Of a stretch of 64,000 bases of DNA, positions 1 through 8,495 are shown piece by piece. The translations under genes and the position numbers were made by a program. Positions within the stretch are counted from its first letter, which is position 1; each line of letters starts with the position of its first letter. Under the pieces are notes generated by a model, which saw only the letters and a program-made list of their open reading frames with translations, made no database searches and had not been told where the DNA came from. Source of the DNA: Bacteroidales bacterium (lineage in GTDB: Bacteria > Bacteroidota > Bacteroidia > Bacteroidales > UBA932); contig JAFRNC010000005.1 in assembly GCA_017430365.1 (NCBI GenBank), forward strand, positions 124,001 to 188,000, in the 5' to 3' direction.

Positions 1-1742
1 AAAAGCTCGTCCATCTGGATGTCGTCGATCCTGGAAGGAGCGTCGAGCATCACGTCGCGGCCCATGTTGTTCTTCGGGAAGGCGATGTAATCGCGGATGG
101 TCTCCTGTCCGCCGAAAAGGGCGCATACACGGTCGAAACCGAATGCGAGGCCTCCGTGAGGCGGGGCACCGAACTTGAAGGCGTTGATGATGAAACCGAA
201 CTTGTAGTCAGCGTCCTCCTTCGAGATTCCGAGAACCTCGAACATCCTCTGCTGCACGTCGGCTTCGTGGATACGGATAGATCCGCCTCCAAGCTCGACA
301 CCGTTGAGCACGAAGTCGTAGGCGTTGGCGCATACACGCTCCAGATCTTCCTTCTTATTGCTGTAGAAGAGGTCGAGATGCTCAGGCTTGGGCGCCGTGA
401 AAGGATGGTGCATGGCGTAGAAACGCTGCGTCTCGTCATCCCACTCGAGAAGCGGGAAATCGACAACCCATAGCGGAGCGTATTCGTGGGGGTTGCGGAG
501 GCCGAGCCTGTTCCCCATCTCGATACGGAGCACGCCGAGCATCGTCTGGGCCTTGCGCTTTGCGCCGCAAAGCACCAGCACCAGGTCGCCTTTCTGCGCA
601 CCGGCGGCAGAAACCACAGCCTGAAGTTCTCCGGCCGAATAGAACTTGTCGACCGAAGACTTGATGGAACCGTCTTCGTTGACCTTGATGTAAACGAGGC
701 CCTTGGCGCCCACCTGGGGACGCTTCACCCATTCGGTGAGTTCATCGGTCTGCTTGCGGGTATAGCCGGCGGCACCGGGAACAGCGATCGCGCCCACGTA
801 TTCGACGCTGTCGAATACGCTGAAGCCATGTCCCTGAACCAGGGATGTGATCTCATGGATCTTCATTCCGAAACGGATGTCGGGCTTGTCGCTGCCATAG
901 TTGTCCATGGCGTCGTACCAGCTCATGCGGGGAATCTTCGGGGCGATTTCGACACCGATCACTTCCTTGAAGAGGTGGCGCATCATGCCTTCGAACACCT
1001 CGAGGACGTCTTCCTGCTCCACGAAGCTCATCTCGCAGTCGATCTGCGTGAACTCTGGCTGCCGGTCGGCGCGGAGGTCTTCGTCACGGAAGCAGCGTAC
1101 GATCTGGAAATAGCGGTCGTAGCCCGCGACCATAAGGAGCTGCTTGAAAGTCTGGGGGCTCTGCGGAAGGGCATAGAACTCGCCGGGATTCATACGGCTG
1201 GGGACCACGAAATCACGGGCGCCCTCAGGAGTGGATTTGATGAGGAAAGGGGTTTCGATTTCAAGGAATCCCTTGCCGTCAAGATAGTTGCGGACCTCGT
1301 GGGCCATGCGGTGCCGGAGCATCAGGGCACGCTTGAGCGGACCGCGGCGAAGATCGAGATAACGGTACTTGGCACGGATGTCCTCGCCGCCGTCAGATTC
1401 GTCCTCGATGGTGAAAGGAGGGGTCTGGGAAGCGTTGAGAACCTTAAGGCCGGTAAGCCTGATCTCTATGTCCCCGGTAGGGATCTTTGAATTCTTGCTC
1501 TGGCGTTCCTCGACGACACCGGTCGCCTGGATGACGAACTCGCGGCCGAGCTTGGAGACGGCTTCGCTGACCTTGGGGTCGGTCGTCTCGTCCACCCTGA
1601 GCTGGGTAATGCCGTAACGGTCGCGGATATCCACGAAACTCATTCCGCCCATGCGGCGGCTTTTCTGGACCCAGCCGGCCAGAGTCACTGTCTGGCCCGC
1701 GTTGCCAAGTCGCAATTCTCCACAAGTATGTGTGCGATACAT
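1..1742 (-). CDS. aspS: Aspartyl-tRNA synthetase, 3' end cut by window edge
   Basis: This class IIb synthetase charges tRNA-Asp with aspartate in the cytoplasm. The reading frame on the minus strand opens with [16 protein letters not shown], the usual N-terminal anticodon-binding OB fold. It contains the motif 2 stretch [16 protein letters not shown] and the motif 3 stretch [16 protein letters not shown]. About 580 codons are visible, close to the usual bacterial length of 580-590, so only the last few residues lie outside the window. The frame runs off the edge without a stop. The start lies 7 bases after the stop of the SGNH lipoprotein gene, so it is probably the last gene of the ychF operon. 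Identity is secure; I translated it by hand. Confidence 0.96.
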   Translation of the reverse strand, partial: MYRTHTCGELRLGNAGQTVTLAGWVQKSRRMGGMSFVDIRDRYGITQLRVDETTDPKVSEAVSKLGREFVIQATGVVEERQSKNSKIPTGDIEIRLTGLKVLNASQTPPFTIEDESDGGEDIRAKYRYLDLRRGPLKRALMLRHRMAHEVRNYLDGKGFLEIETPFLIKSTPEGARDFVVPSRMNPGEFYALPQSPQTFKQLLMVAGYDRYFQIVRCFRDEDLRADRQPEFTQIDCEMSFVEQEDVLEVFEGMMRHLFKEVIGVEIAPKIPRMSWYDAMDNYGSDKPDIRFGMKIHEITSLVQGHGFSVFDSVEYVGAIAVPGAAGYTRKQTDELTEWVKRPQVGAKGLVYIKVNEDGSIKSSVDKFYSAGELQAVVSAAGAQKGDLVLVLCGAKRKAQTMLGVLRIEMGNRLGLRNPHEYAPLWVVDFPLLEWDDETQRFYAMHHPFTAPKPEHLDLFYSNKKEDLERVCANAYDFVLNGVELGGGSIRIHEADVQQRMFEVLGISKEDADYKFGFIINAFKFGAPPHGGLAFGFDRVCALFGGQETIRDYIAFPKNNMGRDVMLDAPSRIDDIQMDEL

Positions 1743-1749
1743 ATCCTTA

Positions 1750-3069
1750 TTATTTGACTTTGAACTGAAGCATCATTCGGTTTCCCTTGGCCAGTTCGGC
1801 CGCCCAGACAAAATAGCCATCAGCGGAAAGGTGGATACCGTCGGTGGTGTAATCATCATTCAGGTCGCCCTTCTCGTCGGAAAGCAGGCTGGCGATATCG
1901 AGGTAGAAGTATCCATAGCGTCCTGCCGCTGCGGAGAGGAGTTTGTTGATCTCGGCGGCACGGGCGTTGAAACTGTCATGGTACTTCGATTTGGGATTGA
2001 GGGGCAGTATGCTCTGTACATAGAGCTGGGTGTCGGGGAACTCCCTGGTGATCGTTGCGATGAGATTCTCATAGCGGCCGAAAACGGCGAGAGCGGTCTC
2101 GTCGGGATTGTTCACCAGGTCGTTGGTACCCGTGATCAGGAAAATCTTGTCAGGGTTGTCGCCCTTGATCTCGTCCAGACGCTGGCAGACACCGTCGATC
2201 ACGTCACCGCTGATACCGCGGTTAATGATATAGCCCATGGGGAAGAGCTCGCTCCAAAGACCGTTGTTGATCAGGCTGTTGCCCAACATGACGATCTTTT
2301 CCTCCGTTTCGGGAAGGGAACGGAACACGGAAACGCGGTGCTTGTAATAGTCCGATACTTCGAGGGGATACTCGATCTCATCCGGGTGATTGAGATGCAT
2401 CTTGCCGACCTGGCGTTCGATGGTCCTGGCAAGGGCTTCATAACCGGCTCCGTTGAGGAGTTTGCCGCCGTCCCAGGAGAACGTGCCGTCTGCCAGACCT
2501 TCCTCAAGCTCGGCGTTGACATCGATAAATTCGAAGTTGTACTTGGCCGCCTGGCTCCTTACCGCTTCATTGATGGCGGAAGCGGCTTCGGCCTGCTTCT
2601 CGTTGAAAGCGGGGATGGAAACGATGTCCATGTAGTAGAGCTTCGTCATAGGAGATATCTCGGCGACTTTCCTGAAGATTTCCGTCACGTTCGCAACGAC
2701 GGTTTCGTTGCGGGTGCCGTGAAGGACGTCGTTGAGTCCGACGCTCAGGAACAGTTTCAGGGGTTTGCAGGAAGCGATGCCTTCGATGCGGGAAAGAACG
2801 TGCTCGGTCGCGTCATAGGTGATACCGCGGTTCTTGATTGCGGTATCGCCGAAGAACTCGTTCCAGAGACCGCGGTCGATATAATCGTCTCCAACCATAA
2901 CTATATTGCCGGGGCTCAGGGGCATCTCCTCATACATCCCGTTTTTCTCCTGGAAATAGGAGGGGTTTGTGTACCATTGTGGTTCCGTGACGGACGGGCG
3001 CTTGCTGCAGCCGGCCAGGCAGGCCACGAGAGCGGCCGCGACTGTCACAAAATAAAGAATCTTTTTCAT
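1750..3069 (-). CDS. Lipoprotein with two SGNH/GDSL hydrolase domains, first one degenerate
   Basis: A 439-residue lipoprotein. The signal peptide [20 protein letters not shown] is followed by lipobox Cys21, which fixes this start over an upstream in-frame Met. Two SGNH-hydrolase domains follow (about 50-220 and 255-435). The second has a full set of signatures: GNSL with nucleophile Ser265, NRGISGD, GTND, and D410-G-I-H412 near the C-terminus. The first keeps the fold signatures NRGI and GLND, but the nucleophile position is Asp62 (GDDY) and the His position is Lys203, so it should be catalytically dead. SGNH enzymes of this type usually remove acyl groups from sugars or lipids; the substrate here is unknown. 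It sits 16 bases after ychF and 7 before aspS, so it is probably co-transcribed. Confidence 0.88.
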   Translation of the reverse strand: MKKILYFVTVAAALVACLAGCSKRPSVTEPQWYTNPSYFQEKNGMYEEMPLSPGNIVMVGDDYIDRGLWNEFFGDTAIKNRGITYDATEHVLSRIEGIASCKPLKLFLSVGLNDVLHGTRNETVVANVTEIFRKVAEISPMTKLYYMDIVSIPAFNEKQAEAASAINEAVRSQAAKYNFEFIDVNAELEEGLADGTFSWDGGKLLNGAGYEALARTIERQVGKMHLNHPDEIEYPLEVSDYYKHRVSVFRSLPETEEKIVMLGNSLINNGLWSELFPMGYIINRGISGDVIDGVCQRLDEIKGDNPDKIFLITGTNDLVNNPDETALAVFGRYENLIATITREFPDTQLYVQSILPLNPKSKYHDSFNARAAEINKLLSAAAGRYGYFYLDIASLLSDEKGDLNDDYTTDGIHLSADGYFVWAAELAKGNRMMLQFKVK

Positions 3070-3085
3070 TATCAGATAATTAATA

Positions 3086-4189
3086 CTATACATTGAACAG
3101 GAAGTGCATGATGTCCCCATCCTGCACCACATACTCCTTGCCCTCGCTGGCCAGCTTGCCTGCCGCACGGCAGGCCGCTTCGCTGCGGAGCGATACGAAA
3201 TCTTCATACTTGATCACCTCGGCGCGGATGAAACCCTTCTCGAAGTCGGTATGGATGACGCCGGCGGCCTGTGGAGCCTTGTCTCCGCAGTGAATCGTCC
3301 AGGCCCGGCATTCGTCTGCGCCCGCCGTGAAGAAGGTCTGCAGGTTGAGCAGGGCATAAGCCGCCTGTATCAGCCTCACGACGCCCGACTCAGCGAGTCC
3401 TATCTCCCCGAGGAACATCTCCCGCTCTTCCGGATCTTCAAGCTCCGCAATCTCCGACTCGATCTTGGCCGAAATCACGAGGATCTGCGCATCTTCTCCC
3501 TCGACCGCCTTGCGTACGGCCTCCACATAGGCGTTTCCAGCAGCGGCAGCCGCCTCGTCCACATTGCAGACATACATGACGGGTTTGTTGGTCAGGAGGC
3601 AGAACTCCCTGGCGATCCGGCGCTCTTCGGCATTGTCAAGGACGACCTCCCTGGCATTGCGGCCCTGTTCGAGCACTTCCTTGTAGCGGAGAAGGACGTC
3701 CACGGCCTTTTTGGCCTGCTTGTCCCCGCCGGTCTGAGCCTGTTTCTGAAGTTTGGAAAGCCTGTTGCCGACGGTTTCAAGGTCTTTGATCTGCAGTTCC
3801 ATGTCGATAATCTCCTTGTCACGGACCGGATCTACCGAACCGTCGACATGGGTTACATTATCGTCGTCGAAGCAACGCAGGACGTGCAGGATAGCGTCGG
3901 TCTCGCGGATATTGGCCAGGAACTGGTTGCCCAGTCCTTCGCCCCGGCTCGCCCCCTTTACCAGGCCGGCGATGTCGACTATCTCGACCGTGGCGGGAAT
4001 CGTCCGCTTCGGGTGGCATATCTCAGTGAGCACATTGAGGCGCTTGTCCGGCACGGTGGTCGAGCCCACATTGGGTTCGATCGTGCAGAAGGGAAAATTC
4101 GCCGCCTGCGCCCTTGAGGAGCTGATGCAGTTGAAGAGGGTCGATTTACCGACATTGGGCAATCCTACGATTCCGCATTTCAGAGCCAT
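3086..4189 (-). CDS. ychF: Redox-regulated ATPase YchF (Obg family)
   Basis: A universally conserved cytoplasmic P-loop protein that binds ribosomes and hydrolyses ATP rather than GTP. At 367 residues it matches the family. Visible motifs are G1 GLPNVGKST (residues 8-16), G3 DIAGLVKGAS, the altered G4 NVDE that goes with ATP specificity, and a C-terminal TGS domain ending EYVVQDGDIMHFLFNV. It is the first gene of a leftward operon with the SGNH lipoprotein and aspS. A TAnnTTTG box at 4216-4223 lies 26 bases upstream of the start. The adjacent C69 peptidase gene diverges from the same intergenic region. Confidence 0.97.
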   Translation of the reverse strand: MALKCGIVGLPNVGKSTLFNCISSSRAQAANFPFCTIEPNVGSTTVPDKRLNVLTEICHPKRTIPATVEIVDIAGLVKGASRGEGLGNQFLANIRETDAILHVLRCFDDDNVTHVDGSVDPVRDKEIIDMELQIKDLETVGNRLSKLQKQAQTGGDKQAKKAVDVLLRYKEVLEQGRNAREVVLDNAEERRIAREFCLLTNKPVMYVCNVDEAAAAAGNAYVEAVRKAVEGEDAQILVISAKIESEIAELEDPEEREMFLGEIGLAESGVVRLIQAAYALLNLQTFFTAGADECRAWTIHCGDKAPQAAGVIHTDFEKGFIRAEVIKYEDFVSLRSEAACRAAGKLASEGKEYVVQDGDIMHFLFNV

Positions 4190-4215
4190 ATTTGACCTTT
4201 TTGAATTTTAACTTG

Positions 4216-4223
4216 CAAAGATA
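4216..4223 (-). promoter_or_regulatory. Promoter -7 box of ychF
   Basis: TATCTTTG on the minus strand matches the Bacteroidetes TAnnTTTG box, 26 bases before the ychF start. I see no clear TTTG -33 element. Confidence 0.6.
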
Positions 4224-4248
4224 GCAAAAATGTAATTGATATTTTTAC

Positions 4249-4256
4249 TAACTTTG
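4249..4256 (+). promoter_or_regulatory. Promoter -7 box of the C69 peptidase gene
   Basis: TAACTTTG matches TAnnTTTG and ends only 5 bases before the ATG at 4262. The transcript would have almost no 5' leader. Confidence 0.6.
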
Positions 4257-4261
4257 GCTGC

Positions 4262-5503
4262 ATGAAAAAGATCCTATTGTCCATCGCCATCCTGACAGGC
4301 TGCCTGACCTTCGTCGCAGCTCAGGATTATAACTGCTTTTCCGTAATCGCAGGCCGCCAGGCGACAGTCGACGGCTCGGTACTCATGGCCCACAATGAGG
4401 ATGACGGCGGCGAACAGATGCTCAACATCTACGTCGCTCCCGCCACCGACAGGTCCCTGAGATACATCTGGTGCGAATTCCCCGGAATGGAAGTGTCTGA
4501 CGTGTTCATGAACCAGTTCGGCGTATCCGTCGCTTCGAACGGATGCCCTTCCCGCGAGGACAAGGGAGAGATACTGGGCGAAGGCGTGCTCTACGAGATA
4601 CGCGTATCCGTCGCCAAGTATGCCCGCACCGCGCGTGAGGCGGTCGCCATCATCGGTTCCATGGTCGAGACGTTCGGCTACAAGGGCAGCGGACGTTCCT
4701 ATATCGTGGCCGACCCTACAGAAGGTTGGGTTATCTCGGTTGTCAAGGGCCGCCACTGGGTAGCCCAGAGGGTGCCCGACGACAAGGTGATGACAATTCC
4801 CAACTACTATGTGATCGGAGCCGTCGACCTTGACGATGAGAATAATTTCGCAGGATCGGACGACCTTGTCGAATACGCGATATCCAGAGGCTGGTACGAC
4901 CCGGCCAAGGACGGAGAGTTCTCATTCGCAGAAGCCTACGCTTCCCGCGAATCGCTCGCCTCTGCCAACAACAGGATCCGTCACCGTGAAGCGTGGACCT
5001 ACTTCTTCGGATCCGAGCGGCACGGAGAATTCGCATCCGTCCCCAGGAAGAAAGTTTCGCTCCGCGACATGATGAACGTCCTTTCTCTCCACGAAACCGT
5101 GGATGCCGAAGGCCACTTGGTCAACAGCATCTGCAACGACAGGACCGTCCTCTCGTCGATCTTCCAGCTCAGGCCCTGGATCGAATTCGACACCGGATGC
5201 GTGATGTGGAATGCGATGGGACACCCCTGCTGCCAGACCTTCGTGCCCTGGTATGCCGGCATCACCGAGGCGCCCGCAGGCCTGGGACGTTTCAAGACCG
5301 TGCAGGAAGCGGAGAAGAAGCATTTCTCCGACGCCAAGGACAAGCGCAAGAACTATCCCAACCATTTCTACTGGAAATACGTCGACGGCTGGGATGTCAC
5401 GCACGACCCTTCCGCCGAGCAGCGTGAGATCCTGAAAGAACGCAAAGAGTTCGAGAAGGCATCCAAAAAGGACTACAACGCCTTCATCAGGAAGTTCTAC
5501 TAG
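4262..5503 (+). CDS. Secreted C69-family dipeptidase (Ntn hydrolase)
   Basis: A 413-residue exported protein. The signal peptide MKKILLSIAILTGCLTFVAA is followed by Cys25 in the block CFSVIAGRQATVDGSVLMAH. This matches the N-terminal nucleophile block of C69 dipeptidases (PepD type), where the catalytic Cys becomes the N-terminus after processing. The family cleaves dipeptides; here the site of action would be the periplasm or cell surface. The gene diverges from ychF and is tail-to-tail with the next minus-strand gene. The two stop codons share the four bases CTAG at 5500-5503. The exact substrate cannot be read from the sequence. Confidence 0.85.
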   Translation: MKKILLSIAILTGCLTFVAAQDYNCFSVIAGRQATVDGSVLMAHNEDDGGEQMLNIYVAPATDRSLRYIWCEFPGMEVSDVFMNQFGVSVASNGCPSREDKGEILGEGVLYEIRVSVAKYARTAREAVAIIGSMVETFGYKGSGRSYIVADPTEGWVISVVKGRHWVAQRVPDDKVMTIPNYYVIGAVDLDDENNFAGSDDLVEYAISRGWYDPAKDGEFSFAEAYASRESLASANNRIRHREAWTYFFGSERHGEFASVPRKKVSLRDMMNVLSLHETVDAEGHLVNSICNDRTVLSSIFQLRPWIEFDTGCVMWNAMGHPCCQTFVPWYAGITEAPAGLGRFKTVQEAEKKHFSDAKDKRKNYPNHFYWKYVDGWDVTHDPSAEQREILKERKEFEKASKKDYNAFIRKFY

Positions 5504-6024
5504 CGCAATCTCTTGATATAAGTGCTTAGTGTGATCACGCTGTCGGACTTGGCAGCGTAATAGCCGTGTTTCTGCTTCCTCCCGAGACCCTCGACGATGG
5601 CTGCCAGCGGCGTGGAGCCAAGGGTTTCGTTGTAGCGGCTGATTTCATCGGTCTGATAGGTGTTGACCGCATCCCAGAGACCTGCGAGCGAGGGAATCTC
5701 TTCCATCTCGTCGCGGTTCCAGCGGTTGTGTGAAGCAAGGTACTCTACGCCCTGGGCGATCTGCTGCTTGGAGAGGGATGAGACAGGTTCCGTCTCAGCT
5801 TCCTCCGCAACCTCGGGGACGACTATGGCGGTATCGGGCAAGGCATACATCGAATCAAGTACGGGAAAAGCCGCCAGGGTCATCACCGGCGGATTCCTGC
5901 GGCTCTTGTCACCTGCACGCAAACCGAGTACGAAACCGACAAGAATGGCACAACCCAGCGCAAGGGCGCTGAGCAGCATACGTCCGAAACCGGGTTCCTT
6001 CAGTCTGTTCCTGTCAAGGTTCAT
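5500..6024 (-). CDS. Membrane-anchored protein of unknown function, directly behind tRNA-Pro
   Basis: A 174-residue protein I do not recognise. It begins MNLDRNRLKEPGFGR, followed by one transmembrane segment (LLSALALGCAILVGFVLGL), a Pro- and acid-rich linker, and a soluble C-terminal domain rich in polar helices ending STYIKRLR. The start was placed at 6024 because the in-frame Met at 6066 lies inside the tRNA-Pro gene. The ATG begins one base after the tRNA discriminator base, and no promoter fits between them, so it is probably made from the tRNA transcript. The stop overlaps that of the C69 peptidase gene. The membrane topology suggests a periplasmic domain. Confidence 0.65.
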   Translation of the reverse strand: MNLDRNRLKEPGFGRMLLSALALGCAILVGFVLGLRAGDKSRRNPPVMTLAAFPVLDSMYALPDTAIVVPEVAEEAETEPVSSLSKQQIAQGVEYLASHNRWNRDEMEEIPSLAGLWDAVNTYQTDEISRYNETLGSTPLAAIVEGLGRKQKHGYYAAKSDSVITLSTYIKRLR

Positions 6025-6025
6025 G

Positions 6026-6098
6026 TCGGGATGACACGACTCGAACGTGCGACTCCTTGGTCCCAAACCAAGTGCGCTACCAACTGCGCCACATCCCG
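6026..6098 (-). tRNA. tRNA-Pro (anticodon UGG)
   Basis: On the minus strand, acceptor arm CGGGATG (6092-6098) pairs with CATCCCG (6027-6033), and the discriminator A is at 6026. The anticodon stem is CTTGG/CCAAG with loop TTTGGGA, giving anticodon TGG. The T arm contains GTTCGAGTC. The gene is 73 bases and CCA is not encoded. Confidence 0.95.
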
Positions 6099-6106
6099 AT
6101 AGGTCG

Positions 6107-6114
6107 CAAAGGTA
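6107..6114 (-). promoter_or_regulatory. Promoter -7 box of tRNA-Pro
   Basis: TACCTTTG on the minus strand matches TAnnTTTG and ends 8 bases before the tRNA 5' end, so transcription would start near the mature 5' end. Confidence 0.65.
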
Positions 6115-6123
6115 TGAAAAAAA

Positions 6124-6155
6124 TTTGGCTTATTTCAGAAAACCCTCTATCTTTG
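6124..6155 (+). promoter_or_regulatory. Promoter reading toward tRNA-Ser
   Basis: TTTG (6124-6127), a 20-base spacer and TATCTTTG (6148-6155) form a full Bacteroidetes promoter. It lies about 145 bases before tRNA-Ser with no convincing gene between, so the tRNA precursor would have a long 5' leader. Confidence 0.6.
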
Positions 6156-6302
6156 CATTCCCTATCGCCATGAAGATGGTTTCCCATCGATGCCAACAAA
6201 TGGCAACAGCGGCATCAGCCGCTAGCGAAGACCGGGCAGCGTTGGCATTGTGGGACAGCAAGGTCGTAGCGGCAGGGTTTGGGGCCAGGCCCCAGTGAAT
6301 AA

Positions 6303-6390
6303 GGTGAGGTGGGTGAGTGGCTTAAACCACCAGTTTGCTAAACTGACGTACGGGATTACCGTACCGGGGGTTCGAATCCCCCCCTCACCG
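6303..6390 (+). tRNA. tRNA-Ser (anticodon GCU)
   Basis: Acceptor GGTGAGG (6303-6309) pairs with CCTCACC (6383-6389), and the discriminator G is at 6390. The anticodon loop TTGCTAA gives anticodon GCT. A long variable arm (ACGTACGGG...CCGTACC) and T arm GGGGGTTCGAATCCCCC complete a class II tRNA of 88 bases. CCA is not encoded. Confidence 0.95.
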
Positions 6391-6404
6391 CAAAGCGGAA
6401 TAAA

Positions 6405-6440
6405 AACAGCGCGACGAGCTTGCTCGGTCGCGCTATTTTT
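6405..6440 (+). terminator. Rho-independent terminator after tRNA-Ser
   Basis: AGCGCGAC (6408-6415) pairs with GTCGCGCT (6427-6434), with GAGC/GCTC continuing the stem. It is flanked by A-run and T-run, so it could work on both strands. Confidence 0.75.
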
Positions 6441-6917
6441 ATGACGGTTTGCAAAGCCCGCCGCAGGCGGGCAGGGATGTCGGAGCGAAGCGACGAAATC
6501 CCGTGGTGAGGGAGAGATAAAAGCAGGTCTGCGAAGCCATTCCGGCCTTGCAAGGGCCCCGCGGCGAGCGGTCAGGGACCTGAGACCCTTGGGCCGAAAG
6601 CAGCGACCGCAGGAAGCTAATGCGCAGCCCGCCAGGGCGAGCAGAATCCCCATTGGCCTCGGGCACAAAAACCCTGTTAAACGTGCCCGACTCCACGAAT
6701 TTCTGCACCCGGGGCACGTTTTGGCACTGTTTTGTGCCCGCCGACCACCACTGCCCCATCGGCGAAGACCCCGAACATGCGTACCCTCCGGCTCATCCCC
6801 AATCCATCCATAAACAAGGCCAAGATTATGGACAAACCCTATCATTCGCTCGCATCCATCAAGTTGTTCAAGGATTCCGCTCCGCCGGCCTTGGTGGCGA
6901 TGCGATGCGACATGGAT
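6441..6917. other. Gene-free stretch with GTGCCCG inverted repeats
   Basis: No convincing gene is seen; the open frames here have low-complexity, Arg- and Pro-rich translations. The stretch contains a GCCCGCC/GGCGGGC hairpin near 6455 and alternating half-sites: CGGGCAC at 6660-6666, GTGCCCG at 6683-6689, a GGGGCACG near 6712 and GTGCCCG at 6734-6740. It could hold a small RNA or be relic DNA. Confidence 0.4.
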
Positions 6918-7625
6918 TTAGTCTTCTGGCGTTGCTCGTCGATCCCGTTGAGCCAGCCGGCCACAGGTATAAGGCGTGCGCTCGATATGAATGTGCTCGT
7001 GCTCGGAGTCTTTTGAATTGCCCTCATCGTCAACGAGAGTCTGGTTGATCTGGACATTCATTCCGATCGGCTCCTGATAGAAAGACTCCCGCTCGGAGAG
7101 AATGATTATTTCGGCCATCACCTCATCCAGACTGCCGATACCGGCCGCGGCATCAGTGACAGGATCCACACCATCGCCGAAAATAAATTTTTCGTCGATG
7201 TAAGCCTTTTGACGGGCAGTCTCGACGACAATCAATCGGGCGATGAACGTCAACAGGTCGCGACCCGTCGGGGTCTCAATGGCCAGGAATCCGCTGCGGC
7301 GCAGCATGTCGGCAATATCTCCGATCGATTCATCGCTGACCGTGGACATATCACTGCCCTTGACCAGGGCCATCATCGTATTGTCTCCCATAACAGAGGT
7401 AGCGGTTTCCAGACGCTTGGTCAGGGCTGCACCGGTCGATTTATCGGCAAAACTACTCAAAACAGCCGTCGGCAAATCGGTTGACACCCGGATGCCAAGC
7501 AAGTCTACCGTGGGCGGAACGATTATCTCGGGCGGGGTCAAACTTTGATGTTCCTGAGCGGGTCCGGTCTGTTCACAAGAAGCGACAAAAAGCAGCATGC
7601 CGCAAAGGGCTGCCAAGACCGTCAA
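6918..7625 (-). CDS. Putative lipoprotein, start disrupted by a stop at codon 2
   Basis: An open frame of 235 residues that I do not recognise. Read from TTG at 7625 it gives MTVLAALCGMLLFVASC, a lipobox but with no basic N-region. Eight codons further upstream lies ATG (7649), followed directly by TAA and then ACA CGA CTT TTC CGA CAC in the same frame. If the TAA were AAA, the gene would start MKTRLFRHLTVLAALCGMLL, a standard lipoprotein signal. The body is acidic and helical; the C-terminus is Arg-rich and looks unnatural. A different frame at 6842-6960 reads more like protein, so a frameshift near the end is also possible. It is either a decaying gene, a TTG start, or a base error. A divergent promoter box supports past or present expression. 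Confidence 0.5.
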   Translation of the reverse strand: MTVLAALCGMLLFVASCEQTGPAQEHQSLTPPEIIVPPTVDLLGIRVSTDLPTAVLSSFADKSTGAALTKRLETATSVMGDNTMMALVKGSDMSTVSDESIGDIADMLRRSGFLAIETPTGRDLLTFIARLIVVETARQKAYIDEKFIFGDGVDPVTDAAAGIGSLDEVMAEIIILSERESFYQEPIGMNVQINQTLVDDEGNSKDSEHEHIHIERTPYTCGRLAQRDRRATPED

Positions 7626-7671
7626 GTGTCGGAAAAGTCGTGTTTACATGGGATAGTAAATTAATCAATTA

Positions 7672-7679
7672 CAAATATA
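7672..7679 (-). promoter_or_regulatory. Promoter -7 box of the 7649/7625 lipoprotein gene
   Basis: TATATTTG on the minus strand matches TAnnTTTG and ends 22 bases before the ATG at 7649. It supports 7649 as the ancestral start. Confidence 0.55.
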
Positions 7680-7722
7680 TGAATAATTACAAAAAAAGAA
7701 ACAGACTGCGCAATCAGTTGCG

Positions 7723-7730
7723 TATATTTG
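7723..7730 (+). promoter_or_regulatory. Promoter -7 box of the 7756 gene
   Basis: TATATTTG matches TAnnTTTG, 25 bases before the ATG at 7756. It forms a divergent pair with the minus-strand box at 7672-7679. Confidence 0.6.
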
Positions 7731-7755
7731 TAATTGTATCAATAACCTCCCTGAA

Positions 7756-8493
7756 ATGAAAAAGATCATTAGAATTGTCATAGTCCTGGCCGTCATTCTC
7801 CTGGCCGTGAAGTTCTGCTCAGACCGTTTTGGCAGTATAATCTCCCTCCCGGGAAGCTCCGACGGTGATAACACCGAAGAATCCGGCGGCTGGCTCCGGC
7901 CTAAAGAGAAAACCGAAGAAAAGTCCCTGGACAAAACTATCTCGAGTGAAGAGATCAAGGAACTGGAAAGAGAGCTTGGCATAGGGACAGGCAAACCATC
8001 TTCATCGTCATCCGACAAATCGTCAACCACGACTGCGCCAACTCCGTCCGTATCATCTTCCCTTTCCTTCAAGGGAATTCCCATGGCCGGCACTCTTTCA
8101 TCATTCGGGGCCGAACTGGTGAAAGCCGGATTCAGGAGAAACGGTGACGGCAGTTATACCGGCGATTTTGCAGGATACGGCGGCTGCAGGATAACTCCCT
8201 CAGGGAGCAATTCCGTACAGGAAGTACGCGTGGACTTCCCTGTGATTTCCGATTGGGATGCACTGGAAAAGGCCTATGATTCACTGAAGGACGCCCTGGC
8301 CAGGAAGTACGGCAAGGAACCGGAGACTTCGTCTGACAACAATATCGCTGTATATGAGCTCCCCAACGGAACCATCACCCTTGATGCCGACGTAACTGAC
8401 CGTTCATCCTGGCATGTGATCCTGACATATGCGAACGGACAGACGACTCCCGTGAACACTACCTCTGGAAGGAATCCCTTCGACGACCTCTAG
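7756..8493 (+). CDS. Membrane-anchored protein with Ser-rich linker, unknown function
   Basis: A 245-residue protein. It has an N-terminal hydrophobic anchor (IIRIVIVLAVILLAVKF), an acidic stretch, and a Ser/Thr/Pro linker (about 80-100). A folded C-terminal domain begins FKGIPMAGTLSSFGAELVKAGF and has alternating beta and helix patterns. From memory, small Bacteroidales proteins of unknown function carry similar FKGxPxxGTLxxF blocks. The linker places this domain outside the inner membrane. The stop is 2 bases from a palindromic repeat, and the next gene (glyS) converges on it. No catalytic residues are evident. Confidence 0.75.
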   Translation: MKKIIRIVIVLAVILLAVKFCSDRFGSIISLPGSSDGDNTEESGGWLRPKEKTEEKSLDKTISSEEIKELERELGIGTGKPSSSSSDKSSTTTAPTPSVSSSLSFKGIPMAGTLSSFGAELVKAGFRRNGDGSYTGDFAGYGGCRITPSGSNSVQEVRVDFPVISDWDALEKAYDSLKDALARKYGKEPETSSDNNIAVYELPNGTITLDADVTDRSSWHVILTYANGQTTPVNTTSGRNPFDDL

Positions 8494-8495
8494 AA

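Noticed and set aside
1651-3096. 481-residue plus-strand frame opposite the SGNH lipoprotein gene
   Set aside because: The sense frame has a lipobox and complete SGNH motifs; the antisense frame has none.
6222-6845. Minus-strand frame with GEGGIRTPGTVIPYVS
   Set aside because: This is the well-known false translation of the tRNA-Ser gene T and variable arms on the opposite strand.
6842-7057. Minus-strand frame ending GWLNGIDEQRQKTKSMSHRI that could be the true C-terminus of the 6918-7625 lipoprotein
   Set aside because: It would need a frameshift near 7000 that I cannot prove; it is mentioned only as a possibility in that gene's entry.
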